Counted from the first letter of the stretch, positions 23,672-32,367 are shown. The stretch: 44,139 nt of DNA from DASSJT01 sp035691065 (GCA_035691065.1 DASSJT010000195.1:1-44139), one strand, 5' to 3'. Notes: a model not told the origin generated them from the sequence alone. Numbers and translations: made by a program.

Positions 23672-24741
23672 CAGCGTGCCCTCCCCGATCGGCTCAGCTG
23701 CCCGAACACCCCTGCGGCCACCCCGACGAGGTTGCCCGCCACCGTGCTCACGGTCGACCCGATGGCGCCAACTCCCGGCACGGCCGGCCCGAGATGGGCC
23801 GCGAAGTCCTCGAAGGCCGACCTGGTCGTGAACTTGGGCTCCAGCCCGAGCACGGCCCGCATCCTCGTGGTGTCGAGCACCCGTCCGTAGGCGAGCAGCG
23901 AGGTCTGGTCGGGGCTGAAGTCGGCCAGCCCCGCGCGACGCACGATCGAGCCGAGCGTGTTCGCCGAGAACACCGGCGTCGGGAGCACCGGCCGGCCGAC
24001 GATGGCAGCCGCCTGGAGCACGGTGATCACCCCGTCGCCGGCCACGTTGACGATTCCGGTCAGGTCACCGAGGGTGGCGAGGTAGAGCGACTCGATGGCA
24101 TCCACCTCGTGCACGAACTGGAGCCTCGCGTCGAAGCCCAGCGGAACGGGCACCACGGGCAGGCTGAAGTAGTCGGTCAGGGACGTGCGGATCCCGGGAC
24201 CAATGACGTTGGCCAGGCGCAGCATGGCGACCTGGGTGTTCGGCCGGCGGCGCTGAAATCCGCGGACATAGCCCTCCACCTCGACCGAGTCCTTGCCGAA
24301 GCCCGCGCGCGGAAGGGCCTTGGGCCCCATCTCCTCGGTGAACAGGGCCGGGTCGCGGGGCGAGGACCCGTAGACCGCGGCCGACGACTTCACGACCAGG
24401 CGCTGGACGCTCGGGGCCTTCTGGCACGCCGCGAGGAGCTGCATGGTGCCGATGACGTTGATCTCCTTCTGGGAGACCCGTCCACCTGCGTGCGTCGGTG
24501 TGGCAATGACGTTCATGTGCACGACGGTGTCGACCTCGGCCTGCGCGATGATCCTGCCGATCATCGGGTTGCGGATGTCGGCGCGGACGAACTCCGTCGT
24601 GCCGATGTCGTGGGGCGGCGGGATCACGTCGACGCCGATCACCCGTTTGACGCGGCCCGAGGTCGTCAGGCGGCGAGCGAACTGGCCGCCGAGGTAGCGG
24701 GACACACCAGTGACGAGGACGACGTCCGGCACGCGGCTCAC
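23671..24741 (-). CDS. NAD(P)-binding extended SDR (galE-like) protein
   Basis: This 356-residue Rossmann-fold protein resembles nucleotide-sugar epimerases. The cofactor loop reads VTGVSRYLGG (10-19), with Arg in place of the middle glycine of TGxxGxxG. KSSAAVYG (118-125) matches the SDR serine region. The expected YxxxK catalytic pair is absent where it should be; the sequence there is KDSVEVEGY. It may be a non-catalytic or altered member. It starts the SDR-acyltransferase pair and lies 112 bases after the bS22 gene. Gene order matches Rv0501 (galE2). Confidence 0.78.
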   Translation of the reverse strand: MSRVPDVVLVTGVSRYLGGQFARRLTTSGRVKRVIGVDVIPPPHDIGTTEFVRADIRNPMIGRIIAQAEVDTVVHMNVIATPTHAGGRVSQKEINVIGTMQLLAACQKAPSVQRLVVKSSAAVYGSSPRDPALFTEEMGPKALPRAGFGKDSVEVEGYVRGFQRRRPNTQVAMLRLANVIGPGIRTSLTDYFSLPVVPVPLGFDARLQFVHEVDAIESLYLATLGDLTGIVNVAGDGVITVLQAAAIVGRPVLPTPVFSANTLGSIVRRAGLADFSPDQTSLLAYGRVLDTTRMRAVLGLEPKFTTRSAFEDFAAHLGPAVPGVGAIGSTVSTVAGNLVGVAAGVFGQLSRSGRAR

Positions 24742-24853
24742 CCTTTCGTTGGTGGTTTCCCGGACGCCACAAGCCTATCCGGGCGCCGGGCAACGCACGT
24801 GCGACCCTCGCCACATGCTCGGCCCGAGGCGCGAAGTCCTCGGGACGAAACGG

Positions 24854-24952
24854 CTACTTCTTGTTGCGACGCTGGTGGCGCGTCTTGCGCAGGAGCTTGC
24901 GGTGCTTCTTCTTCGCCATGCGCTTGCGGCGCTTCTTGATAACAGAACCCAT
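24854..24952 (-). CDS. bS22 / AURKAIP1-COX24-type small basic ribosomal protein
   Basis: This 32-residue protein, MGSVIKKRRKRMAKKKHRKL and on to RRNKK, is almost wholly Lys, Arg and His. It corresponds to the actinobacterial bS22 protein of the small ribosomal subunit (Rv0500B type). GAGG lies a few bases before its ATG at 24952. It is too short for most gene finders but is strongly conserved between the bldC-like and SDR genes. Confidence 0.88.
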   Translation of the reverse strand: MGSVIKKRRKRMAKKKHRKLLRKTRHQRRNKK

Positions 24953-25078
24953 GGTGTCCTCGCGTGGTGGTTGTGGTCTTCGTGCCGACGGGACACGAAT
25001 GACGCACCACGCCGAACAGACGCAGGTCACCCTACCGCTCCGGTGTAGTCGGCCCAAACTCCCTGGCGGCCAACGCGA

Positions 25079-25118
25079 AGGGCGGCCTCACCGAGAATGC
25101 CAAGAGTGGGGCCGCCCT
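25079..25118 (-). terminator. Hairpin between bldC and the bS22 gene
   Basis: AGGGCGGCC (25079-25087) pairs perfectly with GGCCGCCCT (25110-25118), and the stem can extend inward through CAC/GTG. It lies 39 bases past the bldC stop. A short TT follows on the minus strand. A terminator or attenuator between bldC and bS22 is likely. Confidence 0.5.
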
Positions 25119-25156
25119 CATTCGCCGTGCCCGGGGGGGCACTTGACGCGAAACCA

Positions 25157-25357
25157 TCAGGCGGTGTCGACGAACGAGGTCTTCAGGTACTTGCTGACCG
25201 CGTCCTCGGGCACCCGGAACGACCGACCGACCCGGATCGCCGGGAGCTCGCCGGCATGCACCATGCGGTACACCGTCATCTTGGACACGCGCATGATCGA
25301 GGCGACCTCGGCCACGGTAAGGAACCGGACCTCTGCGAGCTGACGCTCATCCGACAT
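25157..25357 (-). CDS. bldC: BldC-like MerR-type helix-turn-helix regulator
   Basis: This 66-residue protein is a single winged-helix DNA-binding domain: FLTVAEVASIMRVSKMTVYRMVHAGELPAIRVGRSFRVPEDAVSKYL. It closely matches BldC of Streptomyces and Rv0500A. BldC binds direct repeats head to tail and controls entry into development in Streptomyces; in non-sporulating relatives its targets are unclear. ATG 25357 follows a GAGGT site. The longer open frame upstream lacks family sequence. Together with the BldN-like sigma factor it is a second developmental-type regulator in the window. Confidence 0.88.
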   Translation of the reverse strand: MSDERQLAEVRFLTVAEVASIMRVSKMTVYRMVHAGELPAIRVGRSFRVPEDAVSKYLKTSFVDTA

Positions 25358-25598
25358 GCTGACCTCGATTCCCTGTAGCACGGAGTATCGCCGGCTTCCC
25401 CTCCGGCGGACCTCTACAACCATGCACTCGCAACCATAGGGGCTGATGTGACTAGTGGGGAAGTCCTTGGCAGGGTGGCAGAACAACTTTCGCCTCCGCG
25501 TCCAGTCGACACGCCGGGACAAACGCCGAGAATCCGCAGCTGGCAAGGGCTTCGGGCGCCCCGACGGTCAACCGGCTGATACCACCCAGGGACCCGGC
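25358..25598. promoter_or_regulatory. Upstream region of bldC with CAACCAT direct repeat
   Basis: This 241-base gap between bldC and acuC has no gene. CAACCAT occurs at 25418-25424 and 25431-25437, a head-to-tail pair 13 bases apart, about 60-80 bases upstream of the bldC start. BldC-type proteins bind direct repeats, so autoregulation is conceivable. I see no convincing -35/-10 pair. Confidence 0.3.
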
Positions 25599-26852
25599 TC
25601 AGTCGAACCACACGTCGAGGCCGTGGAGGGGGAACACCGCCTCCCGCGTCGCCATGATGGCGCGGTCGACCTCGCTGTGCGGGTTGTAGCCCATCTCCCA
25701 CCTCTGGAACCAGATCGGCCCCTCCCGCGGGTCGAGGTCGCCCATGCGCAGGGGACCCGGGCGGCCCAGGGCCAGCTGCACGTGCTCGCGCCACGACTCC
25801 GGCACCGGCTCGGCCAGCGCGATCGGCCGGTGGGCAGCGATGGCGGTCAGGTGGGTCCAGGTCCGGGGCACCACCTGGACCAGCTCATATCCCCCGCCGC
25901 CCAGCGCAACCCAGCGACCGCCGGCCACCTCGTGGCCCAGCTGGTGCAGGGCCTCGGCAGCCGCCCGCTGCGCGTCGACCGACAGCGCGAGGTGGGCCAG
26001 GGGATCCTGCACATGGGTGTCGCACCCGTGCTGCGTCACGAGCACGTCCGGCTTGAACGCGCGCACCAGCGGCATCGCCGTCGCGTGCAGCGCGCGCAGC
26101 CAGCCGGAGTCGCCCGTGCCCGGTGGCAGCGAGACGTTGACGGCGCTCCCCTCGGCGGCCGGGCCCCCGATGTCGGTCGGCCAGCCGGTGCCCGGGAACA
26201 GCACCCGACCCGACTCGTGGATCGAGAACGTCAGGACCCTCGGGTCGTCCCAGAACAAGCGCTCGACGCCGTCGCCGTGGTGGACGTCGATGTCGACGTA
26301 GGCCACGCGCTGGGCGCCGTGGTCGAGCAGCCACTGGATGCCCACCGCAGCGTCGTTGTAGATGCAGAAGCCGGACGCGTGGTCGCGCATCGCATGGTGG
26401 AGACCGCCGCAGAAGTTGACTCCATGGGCGATCTCACCCGCCCACACCTGTCGAGCGAGCTCGACGGTTCCGGCCACGATGCGTGCGCTGGCCTCGTGCA
26501 TGCCCTTGAACGCCGGGTCGTCCTCGGTGCCCAGGCCCCGCCTGTGGTCCGCCTCCGCCGGGTCCTCCGACGCCCGCTTCACGGATTCGATGTATGCCGG
26601 CTCGTGGACTGTGCTCAGCAGCTCATCGGAGGCGATGGGCGGGCTGAGCACCCCGACCCCGTCGCTGTCGAAGAGCCCGAACGCGTCGCACAGCCGGGCG
26701 GTCAGGTCCAGCCGGATCGGGCCCATGGGATGGCCTGGTCCGAAGTCGTATGCCGTGAAGCTCTCGTCCCAGATGACCCGCGCGGCGAGAGCCTGGCCGC
26801 CCACCTCTGCCGCGGCGTTCGCGCGCGCTCCATCGGGCGCTTCGTTGGGCAT
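25599..26852 (-). CDS. acuC: AcuC-type class I histone deacetylase-like enzyme
   Basis: This protein of about 417 residues has the arginase/HDAC fold. The active-site histidine pair is in GGLHHAM, the zinc ligands are in VDIDVHHGDG and in HGCDTH, and the GGGGY segment supplies the catalytic tyrosine. AcuC removes acetyl groups from lysines, classically controlling acetyl-CoA synthetase. No acs or acetyltransferase partner is adjacent, so the substrate is not known. The start is ATG 26852 or GTG 26861; neither has a clear ribosome site. Confidence 0.88.
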   Translation of the reverse strand: MPNEAPDGARANAAAEVGGQALAARVIWDESFTAYDFGPGHPMGPIRLDLTARLCDAFGLFDSDGVGVLSPPIASDELLSTVHEPAYIESVKRASEDPAEADHRRGLGTEDDPAFKGMHEASARIVAGTVELARQVWAGEIAHGVNFCGGLHHAMRDHASGFCIYNDAAVGIQWLLDHGAQRVAYVDIDVHHGDGVERLFWDDPRVLTFSIHESGRVLFPGTGWPTDIGGPAAEGSAVNVSLPPGTGDSGWLRALHATAMPLVRAFKPDVLVTQHGCDTHVQDPLAHLALSVDAQRAAAEALHQLGHEVAGGRWVALGGGGYELVQVVPRTWTHLTAIAAHRPIALAEPVPESWREHVQLALGRPGPLRMGDLDPREGPIWFQRWEMGYNPHSEVDRAIMATREAVFPLHGLDVWFD

Positions 26853-26926
26853 GTCTGGCACGCTACCCGCCCGTTAGGCTCGATGCGTCCGGTGTGTCAG
26901 CAATATCGCTCTGCGAGGGAGTGCCG

Positions 26927-27595
26927 ATGGCCAGGAAAGGCCTCTATGAGGACGAGGTGCTCGTCATCGGCCTCGGCCGCTTCGGAGGAGCGGCTGCGCT
27001 GGAGCTCCAGCGGCTCGGCCACCGGGTCATCGCCATCGAGAAGGACACCCACACGGCCGAGGGCTACCTCGGGAAGCTCTCGAAGGTGATCCAGGGCGAC
27101 GCTAGCCAGACGGGAACGGTCGACCAGGTCGCCCGCAGCCGGATCCGGCTCGCCGTCGTGGGCATCGGGTCGTCCATCGAGGCGTCCGTGCTCGCCTCGG
27201 CCAACCTGGTCGACGCGGGCGTGGCCAGCATCTGGGCCAAAGCCATGTCTGCGGAGCATGCGAGGATCCTCGACCGCATCGGCGTCCACCACGTGGTGCG
27301 TCCCGAAGCCGACTCGGGGCGCCGGGTGGCCCACCTCCTCAACGGCAAGCTCATGGACTACATCGAGTTCGACGACGGGTTCGCGATCGTCAAGATGGCA
27401 CCGCCGCGCGAGACCATCGGTTTCACCCTCGCCCAGAGCCAGATCCGCAGCAAGTACGGCGTGACGGTCGTGGGGGTCAAGTCCCCGGGCCAGGACTTCA
27501 GCCCCGCGGTCCCCGAGACGAAGGTGAGCCAGCACGACACGCTGATCGTCAGCGGTCCGACCGAGCTGCTCGAGCGGCTCGCGCTGCGGCCCTGA
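26927..27595 (+). CDS. TrkA/KtrA-type RCK potassium-channel regulatory protein
   Basis: This 222-residue protein has a TrkA_N Rossmann domain (VIGLGRFGGAAALELQRLGHRVIAIEKD, GxGxxG at 15-20). After about residue 140 a TrkA_C domain follows (ETIGFTLAQSQIRSKYGVTVVGVK...HDTLIVSGPTELLERL). It binds nucleotides and gates a K+ transporter. The membrane partner (TrkH/KtrB) is not adjacent and not in the window. ATG 26927 has GAGGGA 6 bases upstream and is preferred over the earlier frame opening. It is convergent with an acetyltransferase gene. Confidence 0.9.
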   Translation: MARKGLYEDEVLVIGLGRFGGAAALELQRLGHRVIAIEKDTHTAEGYLGKLSKVIQGDASQTGTVDQVARSRIRLAVVGIGSSIEASVLASANLVDAGVASIWAKAMSAEHARILDRIGVHHVVRPEADSGRRVAHLLNGKLMDYIEFDDGFAIVKMAPPRETIGFTLAQSQIRSKYGVTVVGVKSPGQDFSPAVPETKVSQHDTLIVSGPTELLERLALRP

Positions 27596-27608
27596 GATCC
27601 GCGACCGG

Positions 27609-28121
27609 TCAGGCCCGGTCTTCGCCCAGCGGGAGGACCATGGCGATCTCCTCCTCGCCGTCCTCGTCCGACTTGACCCGCATGGGACGACGGTTGTCGG
27701 TGGGCCGAAAGCCGAACCCGCTCGCGAAGGCCACGGCCCGCCCGTTGTCGGTGCCGACCCAGTAGGTCAGGTGGGTCTTGCCCAGCTGCCGCGCCTGTGC
27801 CGCACCCTCGTTGACGAGCTTGGTGGCAACGCCTGTGCCTCGCGACGACGGCCTAACCCAGAGGCCGAAGAGCTGGGCGACCTGAGGTGTCTCAGACGAG
27901 ACGTCACCGACGCTGGCCACTCCGACCGGGCGGCCGTCGGACTCGGCGAGAAGCCGCCGCGAGCGCTTCATGCGCACCCGCCAGAAGTTCTCGTCGTAAG
28001 CCTCCTCCTCCGCACGGGTCGCGACGAAGGCCTCGGGCGATTCCTCCAACGCCGCAAGTCGAATGGATCGGTATTGATCCCAGTCGTCCTCGGTCAGCGC
28101 GCGCACGGTGATCTCGCTCAT
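27609..28121 (-). CDS. GNAT-family N-acetyltransferase
   Basis: This 170-residue protein has the GNAT acetyl-CoA site VRPSSRGTGVATKLVNEG (motif A, R/Q-x-x-G-x-G/A). Motif B follows around YWVGTDNGRAVAFASGFGF. The N-terminus MSEITVRALTEDDWDQYRSIRLAAL is typical. The substrate is unknown. It lies 84 bases after a second, related GNAT gene on the same strand. The two share the layout VRPSS/VSASARGRGVG, which suggests an old duplication. Confidence 0.88.
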   Translation of the reverse strand: MSEITVRALTEDDWDQYRSIRLAALEESPEAFVATRAEEEAYDENFWRVRMKRSRRLLAESDGRPVGVASVGDVSSETPQVAQLFGLWVRPSSRGTGVATKLVNEGAAQARQLGKTHLTYWVGTDNGRAVAFASGFGFRPTDNRRPMRVKSDEDGEEEIAMVLPLGEDRA

Positions 28122-28205
28122 GGCCCAACTCTAGGCGGGAGGCCCGTCCCCGGCGCGGGGTAGGGGTCTGTGAACTGGCTGTGCCCAAGCGGTGCCTGCG
28201 GTGCC

Positions 28206-28715
28206 TCAGATCTCGGGCACCCACTCCATCTCGAACTCGCTGACCGTCGGATCCGACTCCAGCGTGGAGGTTCGACCGGTCGGCGCGAAGCCCATCCGCT
28301 CGTACAGCCGGATAGCCGCGTGGTTGACGTGGGCCACGTCGAGGACCAGTCGGCTCAGGCCTCGGGAGCGCGCATCGGCTTGGAGGGCCGAGACCAGCGC
28401 CTCCCCGACGCCGCGACCCCGCGCAGAGGCTGACACCCAGAGGGCCACGAGGTAGGCCTCGCCATCCACCTGGTCGGGGTGGTGGTAGCAGGTCACCGAC
28501 CCGACGGGCCGGTCGCCGAGCCTGGCGTGCCAGGTGGTGCTCCCCTGAACCCGGGCCTGCCACTCGGCCTCGCTGAGCACCGCCTCACGGGAGTACGTGC
28601 TGGCGAAGGCAGCGGGAGTGTCCAGGAGCATGGCCAGCCGGACGTCGCGCAGGGCGCGCCAGTCCGACGGGGCCATCCGGCATACGACGATGTCCGGCGC
28701 TGCCGGCTCAGCCAT
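28206..28715 (-). CDS. GNAT-family N-acetyltransferase
   Basis: This 169-residue protein shows motif A, WVSASARGRGVGEALVSAL, and motif B, DVAHVNHAAIRLYERMGFAPTGR. The acceptor is unknown; small molecules and protein N-termini are both possible for this group. Its ATG overlaps the proC stop by 8 bases (ATGGCTGA), so it is probably translated from the proC transcript. It resembles the neighbouring acetyltransferase in size and layout. Confidence 0.88.
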   Translation of the reverse strand: MAEPAAPDIVVCRMAPSDWRALRDVRLAMLLDTPAAFASTYSREAVLSEAEWQARVQGSTTWHARLGDRPVGSVTCYHHPDQVDGEAYLVALWVSASARGRGVGEALVSALQADARSRGLSRLVLDVAHVNHAAIRLYERMGFAPTGRTSTLESDPTVSEFEMEWVPEI

Positions 28716-29514
28716 TCCCGCTCGCCAGCTGGTGCGACCGCTCGGCAGCCGCCTCCATCGCCGTGATGAACGCGGCCCGCACCTTGTGGTCGTCGAGCTG
28801 CCGCAGGGCGGCCGCGGTGGTGCCTCCCGGGGAGGTGACCTGCTCGCGCAGGACGGTGGGGTGCTGCTTGGTCTCCTTGATCATCGTGGCAGCGCCGTAG
28901 AGGGTCTGGACCACCAGCTCGGTCGAGGTCGCGCGCGGCAGTCCGAGCACAACGCCAGCCTCGATCATGGCCTCGACGACATAGAAGATGTATGCCGGCC
29001 CGGAGCCGGAGATGGCGGTCACCGCGTCCTGGTGCTTCTCGGCGATCTCCACGACCTTGCCGCAGGAGCGCAGCAGGTCGGCGGCCTCGGCCAGGTGGGC
29101 TTCGTCGCAGTGGCGTCCGGGGCTGACCGCGGCCATGCCCTGGTCGACCAGGGCCGGGGTGTTCGGCATGACCCGGACCACCGAGCTGCCCTCGGGCAGC
29201 CGGGACTCGAGGAACTCGGTGGTGATGCCGGCGGCCAGGCTCACCACGAGGTTTCCCGGCGCCACGTGGTCGCGCAGCTCCTCCAGGAGGGTCGACATGT
29301 CCTGCGGCTTCACGACGAGCACGAGGGTGTCGGCGAGGTCGGCGGCCTGCGTGTTGGGCAGGGCGCGGACGCCGTACTTCTCGCTGAGCTCTGCCGCCCG
29401 CTCGGGCCGCCGCTCCGTGATCACCAGGTCGTCGGGGGCCCGGCCCGAGCGGATGAGCCCGGACAGCAGGGTCTCCCCCATGACCCCCGCGCCGAAGATC
29501 GCGACTGTTCCCAT
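28708..29514 (-). CDS. proC: Pyrroline-5-carboxylate reductase
   Basis: This 268-residue enzyme reduces pyrroline-5-carboxylate to proline with NAD(P)H. The dinucleotide motif GAGVMG is at 8-13. The C-terminal signature is seen in QVTSPGGTTAAALRQLDDHKVRAAF. ATG 29514 is chosen for the GAGGAAGG site just upstream; the longer frame to 29535 adds only MGRGRPL. Proline dehydrogenase, the opposite reaction in catabolism, is encoded 1.8 kb away. The position near ppx and bldC matches Rv0500. Confidence 0.95.
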   Translation of the reverse strand: MGTVAIFGAGVMGETLLSGLIRSGRAPDDLVITERRPERAAELSEKYGVRALPNTQAADLADTLVLVVKPQDMSTLLEELRDHVAPGNLVVSLAAGITTEFLESRLPEGSSVVRVMPNTPALVDQGMAAVSPGRHCDEAHLAEAADLLRSCGKVVEIAEKHQDAVTAISGSGPAYIFYVVEAMIEAGVVLGLPRATSTELVVQTLYGAATMIKETKQHPTVLREQVTSPGGTTAAALRQLDDHKVRAAFITAMEAAAERSHQLASGNG

Positions 29515-29772
29515 GAGTGGCCTTCCTCGTCCCACCGACCCGGCGAGCGGCCGGTGCGGTCAAGTATGCCTACGCACGGGGGCTCCGCCCCCGTGTGCCC
29601 CCGAAGAGCCACTCAAGTTCCCTGTGAACGGCACTTTGCAGATACAGACCCAGACCACACACGCACGGGGGCTCCGCACCCGTGTGCCCCCGAAGAGCCA
29701 CTCAGGTGCGCGACCTGGCGCGGCGCAGGGCGGTCCAGCTTGCGCATCTATTTGGGCCGTCTGCGGGATGGG
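29515..29772. repeat. Gene-free spacer with a duplicated 47-bp hairpin-bearing repeat
   Basis: Two near-identical copies (29572-29618 and 29661-29707, about two differences) lie 89 bases apart between proC and the GT39-like gene. Each begins ACGCACGGGGGCTCCGC and ends in CCCGAAGAGCCACTCA. The first forms a perfect 9-bp stem, CACGGGGGC (29575-29583) with its complement (29587-29595), over a TCC loop; the second has one mismatch. It resembles a REP-type dispersed element and may terminate the GT39 transcript. Confidence 0.75.
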
Positions 29773-31290
29773 TCAGCCGAGGGTCTTCACCTGTGGCCAG
29801 ATGGCGGCCCACCTGGTGCGCGGGTCGCGGCAGAGCCACACAGTGCTGCCCTGCTCGTCGTTGTCGAGGCCGACGCCGTTGTCGATCCGGCCCACCTGGC
29901 TGACCTGACCGAACCACCGCAGGAGCGCTTGCTCCCGGAAGCCGACCGCAATCACCGTGGTGGCTGACTCGGGAGGCGGCCCGAGGTCGGCGAGGGCGTT
30001 GTGGCCGCTGAAGACCGGCAGGCCCGGCGGCCCGAACCTGCTGACGGCGCCTGCCTCTCCATAGTTGCCGCCGAGGAAGATGGCGTGGCGTCGCTCCGAC
30101 TCCGGCAGGTCCGCGTAGACCTGCGCGACCGTCTGCCCGAACCGCGGCCAACCGACGGTCTCGCCGGCGTCGTAGTTGACCGCCGCCGGTAGGGAGCCAG
30201 CCAGGCGGTCCACCGGCGTCAGGGGAAGGAAGAGGTAGGCCGCGACGGCGAGACTGGCAGCCAGCGCGATGCCGAGCCGGACCCGGCCCGAGCGGCTGAG
30301 GCTCGCCCGGCGTGCCACCGGTTCCGCCCCGGCCGCGAGCAGGACGGGGTAGAGGCCGGCCAGGTAGTAGGGCTTGCCGCCGGTGGCGAGGAAGATGACC
30401 ACCAAGAGCACGTAGGCAACGGGGAAGGCCCGGTAGCGGCGGAACTCCGGGTCCCTGGCGAGGCGCCGACCCCCGCGGACCCAGACCGCCACGAGAAACG
30501 GGCTGATCAGCACGAGCTGGTAGGGAAGCAGCAGCCAGCGGGACTCGCTCGTTCCGGACGACCCTCCCGCGATGCCGCGGGCGAGGTCGAGCTGCGGCCA
30601 CCCGTGCGACGCCTGCCACGCCAGGTCAGGCGCCCAGAGGGCCAGCGCGATGGCCCCACCGGCCCAGGGCCGCCACGAGCGGAGCACATCGCGGGGCCCG
30701 GTCAGCAGGATGCCGCCGAGCACGGCGACGAGGAAGAACGCCACGAGCGTCTTCACCTCGAGGCCGACTCCTGCAACGAGGCCGGCCAAGAGCCACGCGG
30801 CCCCACCGTCGCGCAGCGCGCGAACGAGCAGCAGGCTCAGGAGCGTCCAGACGAACAGGTCGACCGTCGAGGTCGACAGCAGGTGCCCCACCGCGATGGT
30901 GACCGCGCCCACCGCCATGCAGGCCCCCGCGAGCAGCTGGCCTCGACCAGTCGCCCCCAGCTCCCGCGCCATGACCCCCGTGAGCACCGCCGTTCCCCCG
31001 GCCAGCAGCGCCGACGGGAACCGCAGGGCGACGATCGACCCTCCAGAGATGGTGTGGAGCGCATGGGCGAGGAGCGGCACCAGAGCCGGCTGGTCGGCAT
31101 ACCCCCATGCCGGTCTTGACCCGATGAGGATGAAGTAGAGCTCGTCGCGGTGGTAGCCGTAGCGGGACGACGTCGCGACCAGCAGGGCAGCCAGCAGGCC
31201 CCCGATGACCAGGAGCCCGCGCCACGCCACCGCCTCCCGAGTCACCGCCTCCAGCGTTGCCACCTCACTCGCCACTGCCCCCCGCGGCAT
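29773..31290 (-). CDS. GT39/ArnT-like membrane glycosyltransferase
   Basis: This 505-residue protein has about ten to eleven membrane helices and a C-terminal soluble tail. The first extracytoplasmic loop reads YGYHRDELYFILIGSRPAWGYADQP. Its DE pair matches the acidic motif of the PMT/ArnT superfamily (dolichyl- or polyprenyl-phosphate sugar transferases). The acceptor, either protein or cell-wall glycan, is not known. ATG 31290 lies 2 bases after the proline dehydrogenase stop, so the two are probably cotranscribed. Upstream frame overlapping that gene is rejected. Confidence 0.8.
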   Translation of the reverse strand: MPRGAVASEVATLEAVTREAVAWRGLLVIGGLLAALLVATSSRYGYHRDELYFILIGSRPAWGYADQPALVPLLAHALHTISGGSIVALRFPSALLAGGTAVLTGVMARELGATGRGQLLAGACMAVGAVTIAVGHLLSTSTVDLFVWTLLSLLLVRALRDGGAAWLLAGLVAGVGLEVKTLVAFFLVAVLGGILLTGPRDVLRSWRPWAGGAIALALWAPDLAWQASHGWPQLDLARGIAGGSSGTSESRWLLLPYQLVLISPFLVAVWVRGGRRLARDPEFRRYRAFPVAYVLLVVIFLATGGKPYYLAGLYPVLLAAGAEPVARRASLSRSGRVRLGIALAASLAVAAYLFLPLTPVDRLAGSLPAAVNYDAGETVGWPRFGQTVAQVYADLPESERRHAIFLGGNYGEAGAVSRFGPPGLPVFSGHNALADLGPPPESATTVIAVGFREQALLRWFGQVSQVGRIDNGVGLDNDEQGSTVWLCRDPRTRWAAIWPQVKTLG

Positions 31291-31292
31291 CG

Positions 31293-32243
31293 TCAGCCCC
31301 GGCTTGCGAGTCCGCGCAGGAAGAAGACGGTGTTGGCCGGGCGCTCCGCCATGCGGCGCATCAGGTAGCCGTACCACTCGTCGCCATAGGGGATGTAGAC
31401 CCGCATCTGGTTGCCGCGGTCGGCGATCCGGCGCTGCTCGTCGGGCCGGATGCCGTAGAGCATCTGGTACTCATAGCTGCCGGGGTCGCGCCGGTGGTGG
31501 TTGGCGAGGGCGGCCGCGATCTCGATGAGGCGGGGGTCGTGGCTCGCGACCATCGGGTAGCCCTCGCCGGCCATGAGGATCTTCAGGCAGCGCACGTAGG
31601 CGAGGTCGACGTCGGATTGGTCCTGGTAGGCGACCGACTCGGGCTCCTTGTAGGCCCCCTTGCAGAGGCGCACCCGACTGCCCTCGTGGGCAAGGTCGCG
31701 GCAGTCCTGCTCGCTGCGGTACAGGTAGGACTGGATCACGGCACCGACCCAGGGGAAGTCCGCCCGCAGGTCACGCAGGATCCCGAGCGTGGAGTCGGTG
31801 GTGGTGTGGTCCTCCATGTCGAGGGTGACCGTGGTGCCAGCGGCTTCGGCCGCCTCGCAGATCGCCCGGGCATGGTCGAGGGCGATCTTCTCGCCGTCCC
31901 CGGGCAGTGCCTGTCCGATAGCACTGAGCTTCACGCTGACCTCGCCCATGCCGTGCTGGCTGAGGTTCTCCTCGGCGAGAGCCTTCAGCAGGCGCACGTA
32001 GGCGTCGCGGGTGCGGTGCGCCTGCTCAGCGTCGAGCGTGTCCTCGCCGAGGTAGTCGATCGTCGCGAGCCGGTTGGTCAGGCGCAGCTCGGCCGTGGCC
32101 CGGACCGCGTCGGCGGTCGCGTCACCGGGCACGAACCGCCTGACCACGCTCCGGCTCACCGGTGCGTTCTCGACGGCGCGTCGCACCAGGTCAGACTTCG
32201 ACAGCTGCAGGAGGGAGTTTCGCAACAGGTCGCTGGGTTCCAC
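31293..32243 (-). CDS. Proline dehydrogenase (monofunctional)
   Basis: This 316-residue TIM-barrel flavoenzyme oxidises proline to pyrroline-5-carboxylate and gives electrons to the quinone pool. The barrel strands read VSVKLSAIGQAL, VTLDMEDH, AVIQSYLYRSEQDC and VRLCKGAYKEP. The C-terminal substrate signature is FFLRGLASRG. It is the single-domain type, without the P5C dehydrogenase part. The start GTG 32243 has AGAGGA upstream at a rather long distance. Its products join respiration through menaquinone, whose genes are also in the window. Confidence 0.92.
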   Translation of the reverse strand: MEPSDLLRNSLLQLSKSDLVRRAVENAPVSRSVVRRFVPGDATADAVRATAELRLTNRLATIDYLGEDTLDAEQAHRTRDAYVRLLKALAEENLSQHGMGEVSVKLSAIGQALPGDGEKIALDHARAICEAAEAAGTTVTLDMEDHTTTDSTLGILRDLRADFPWVGAVIQSYLYRSEQDCRDLAHEGSRVRLCKGAYKEPESVAYQDQSDVDLAYVRCLKILMAGEGYPMVASHDPRLIEIAAALANHHRRDPGSYEYQMLYGIRPDEQRRIADRGNQMRVYIPYGDEWYGYLMRRMAERPANTVFFLRGLASRG

Positions 32244-32367
32244 GGGTGGGGATCCTCTGGCATTCGGGGGCGGGTCGCTGCGCCAAGGCTAGCCGCAGCG
32301 CGGCCACCGAAAGCGTGCCCGGGTATGCCGGCCGGTCGCCTCCCAGCGGCACCCTTGCGTGGCGCGC

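Noticed and set aside
24950..25057. Longer N-terminal extension of the bS22 protein
   Set aside because: The upstream frame is not basic and has no ribosome site, while ATG 24952 has GAGG upstream and gives the length expected for bS22.
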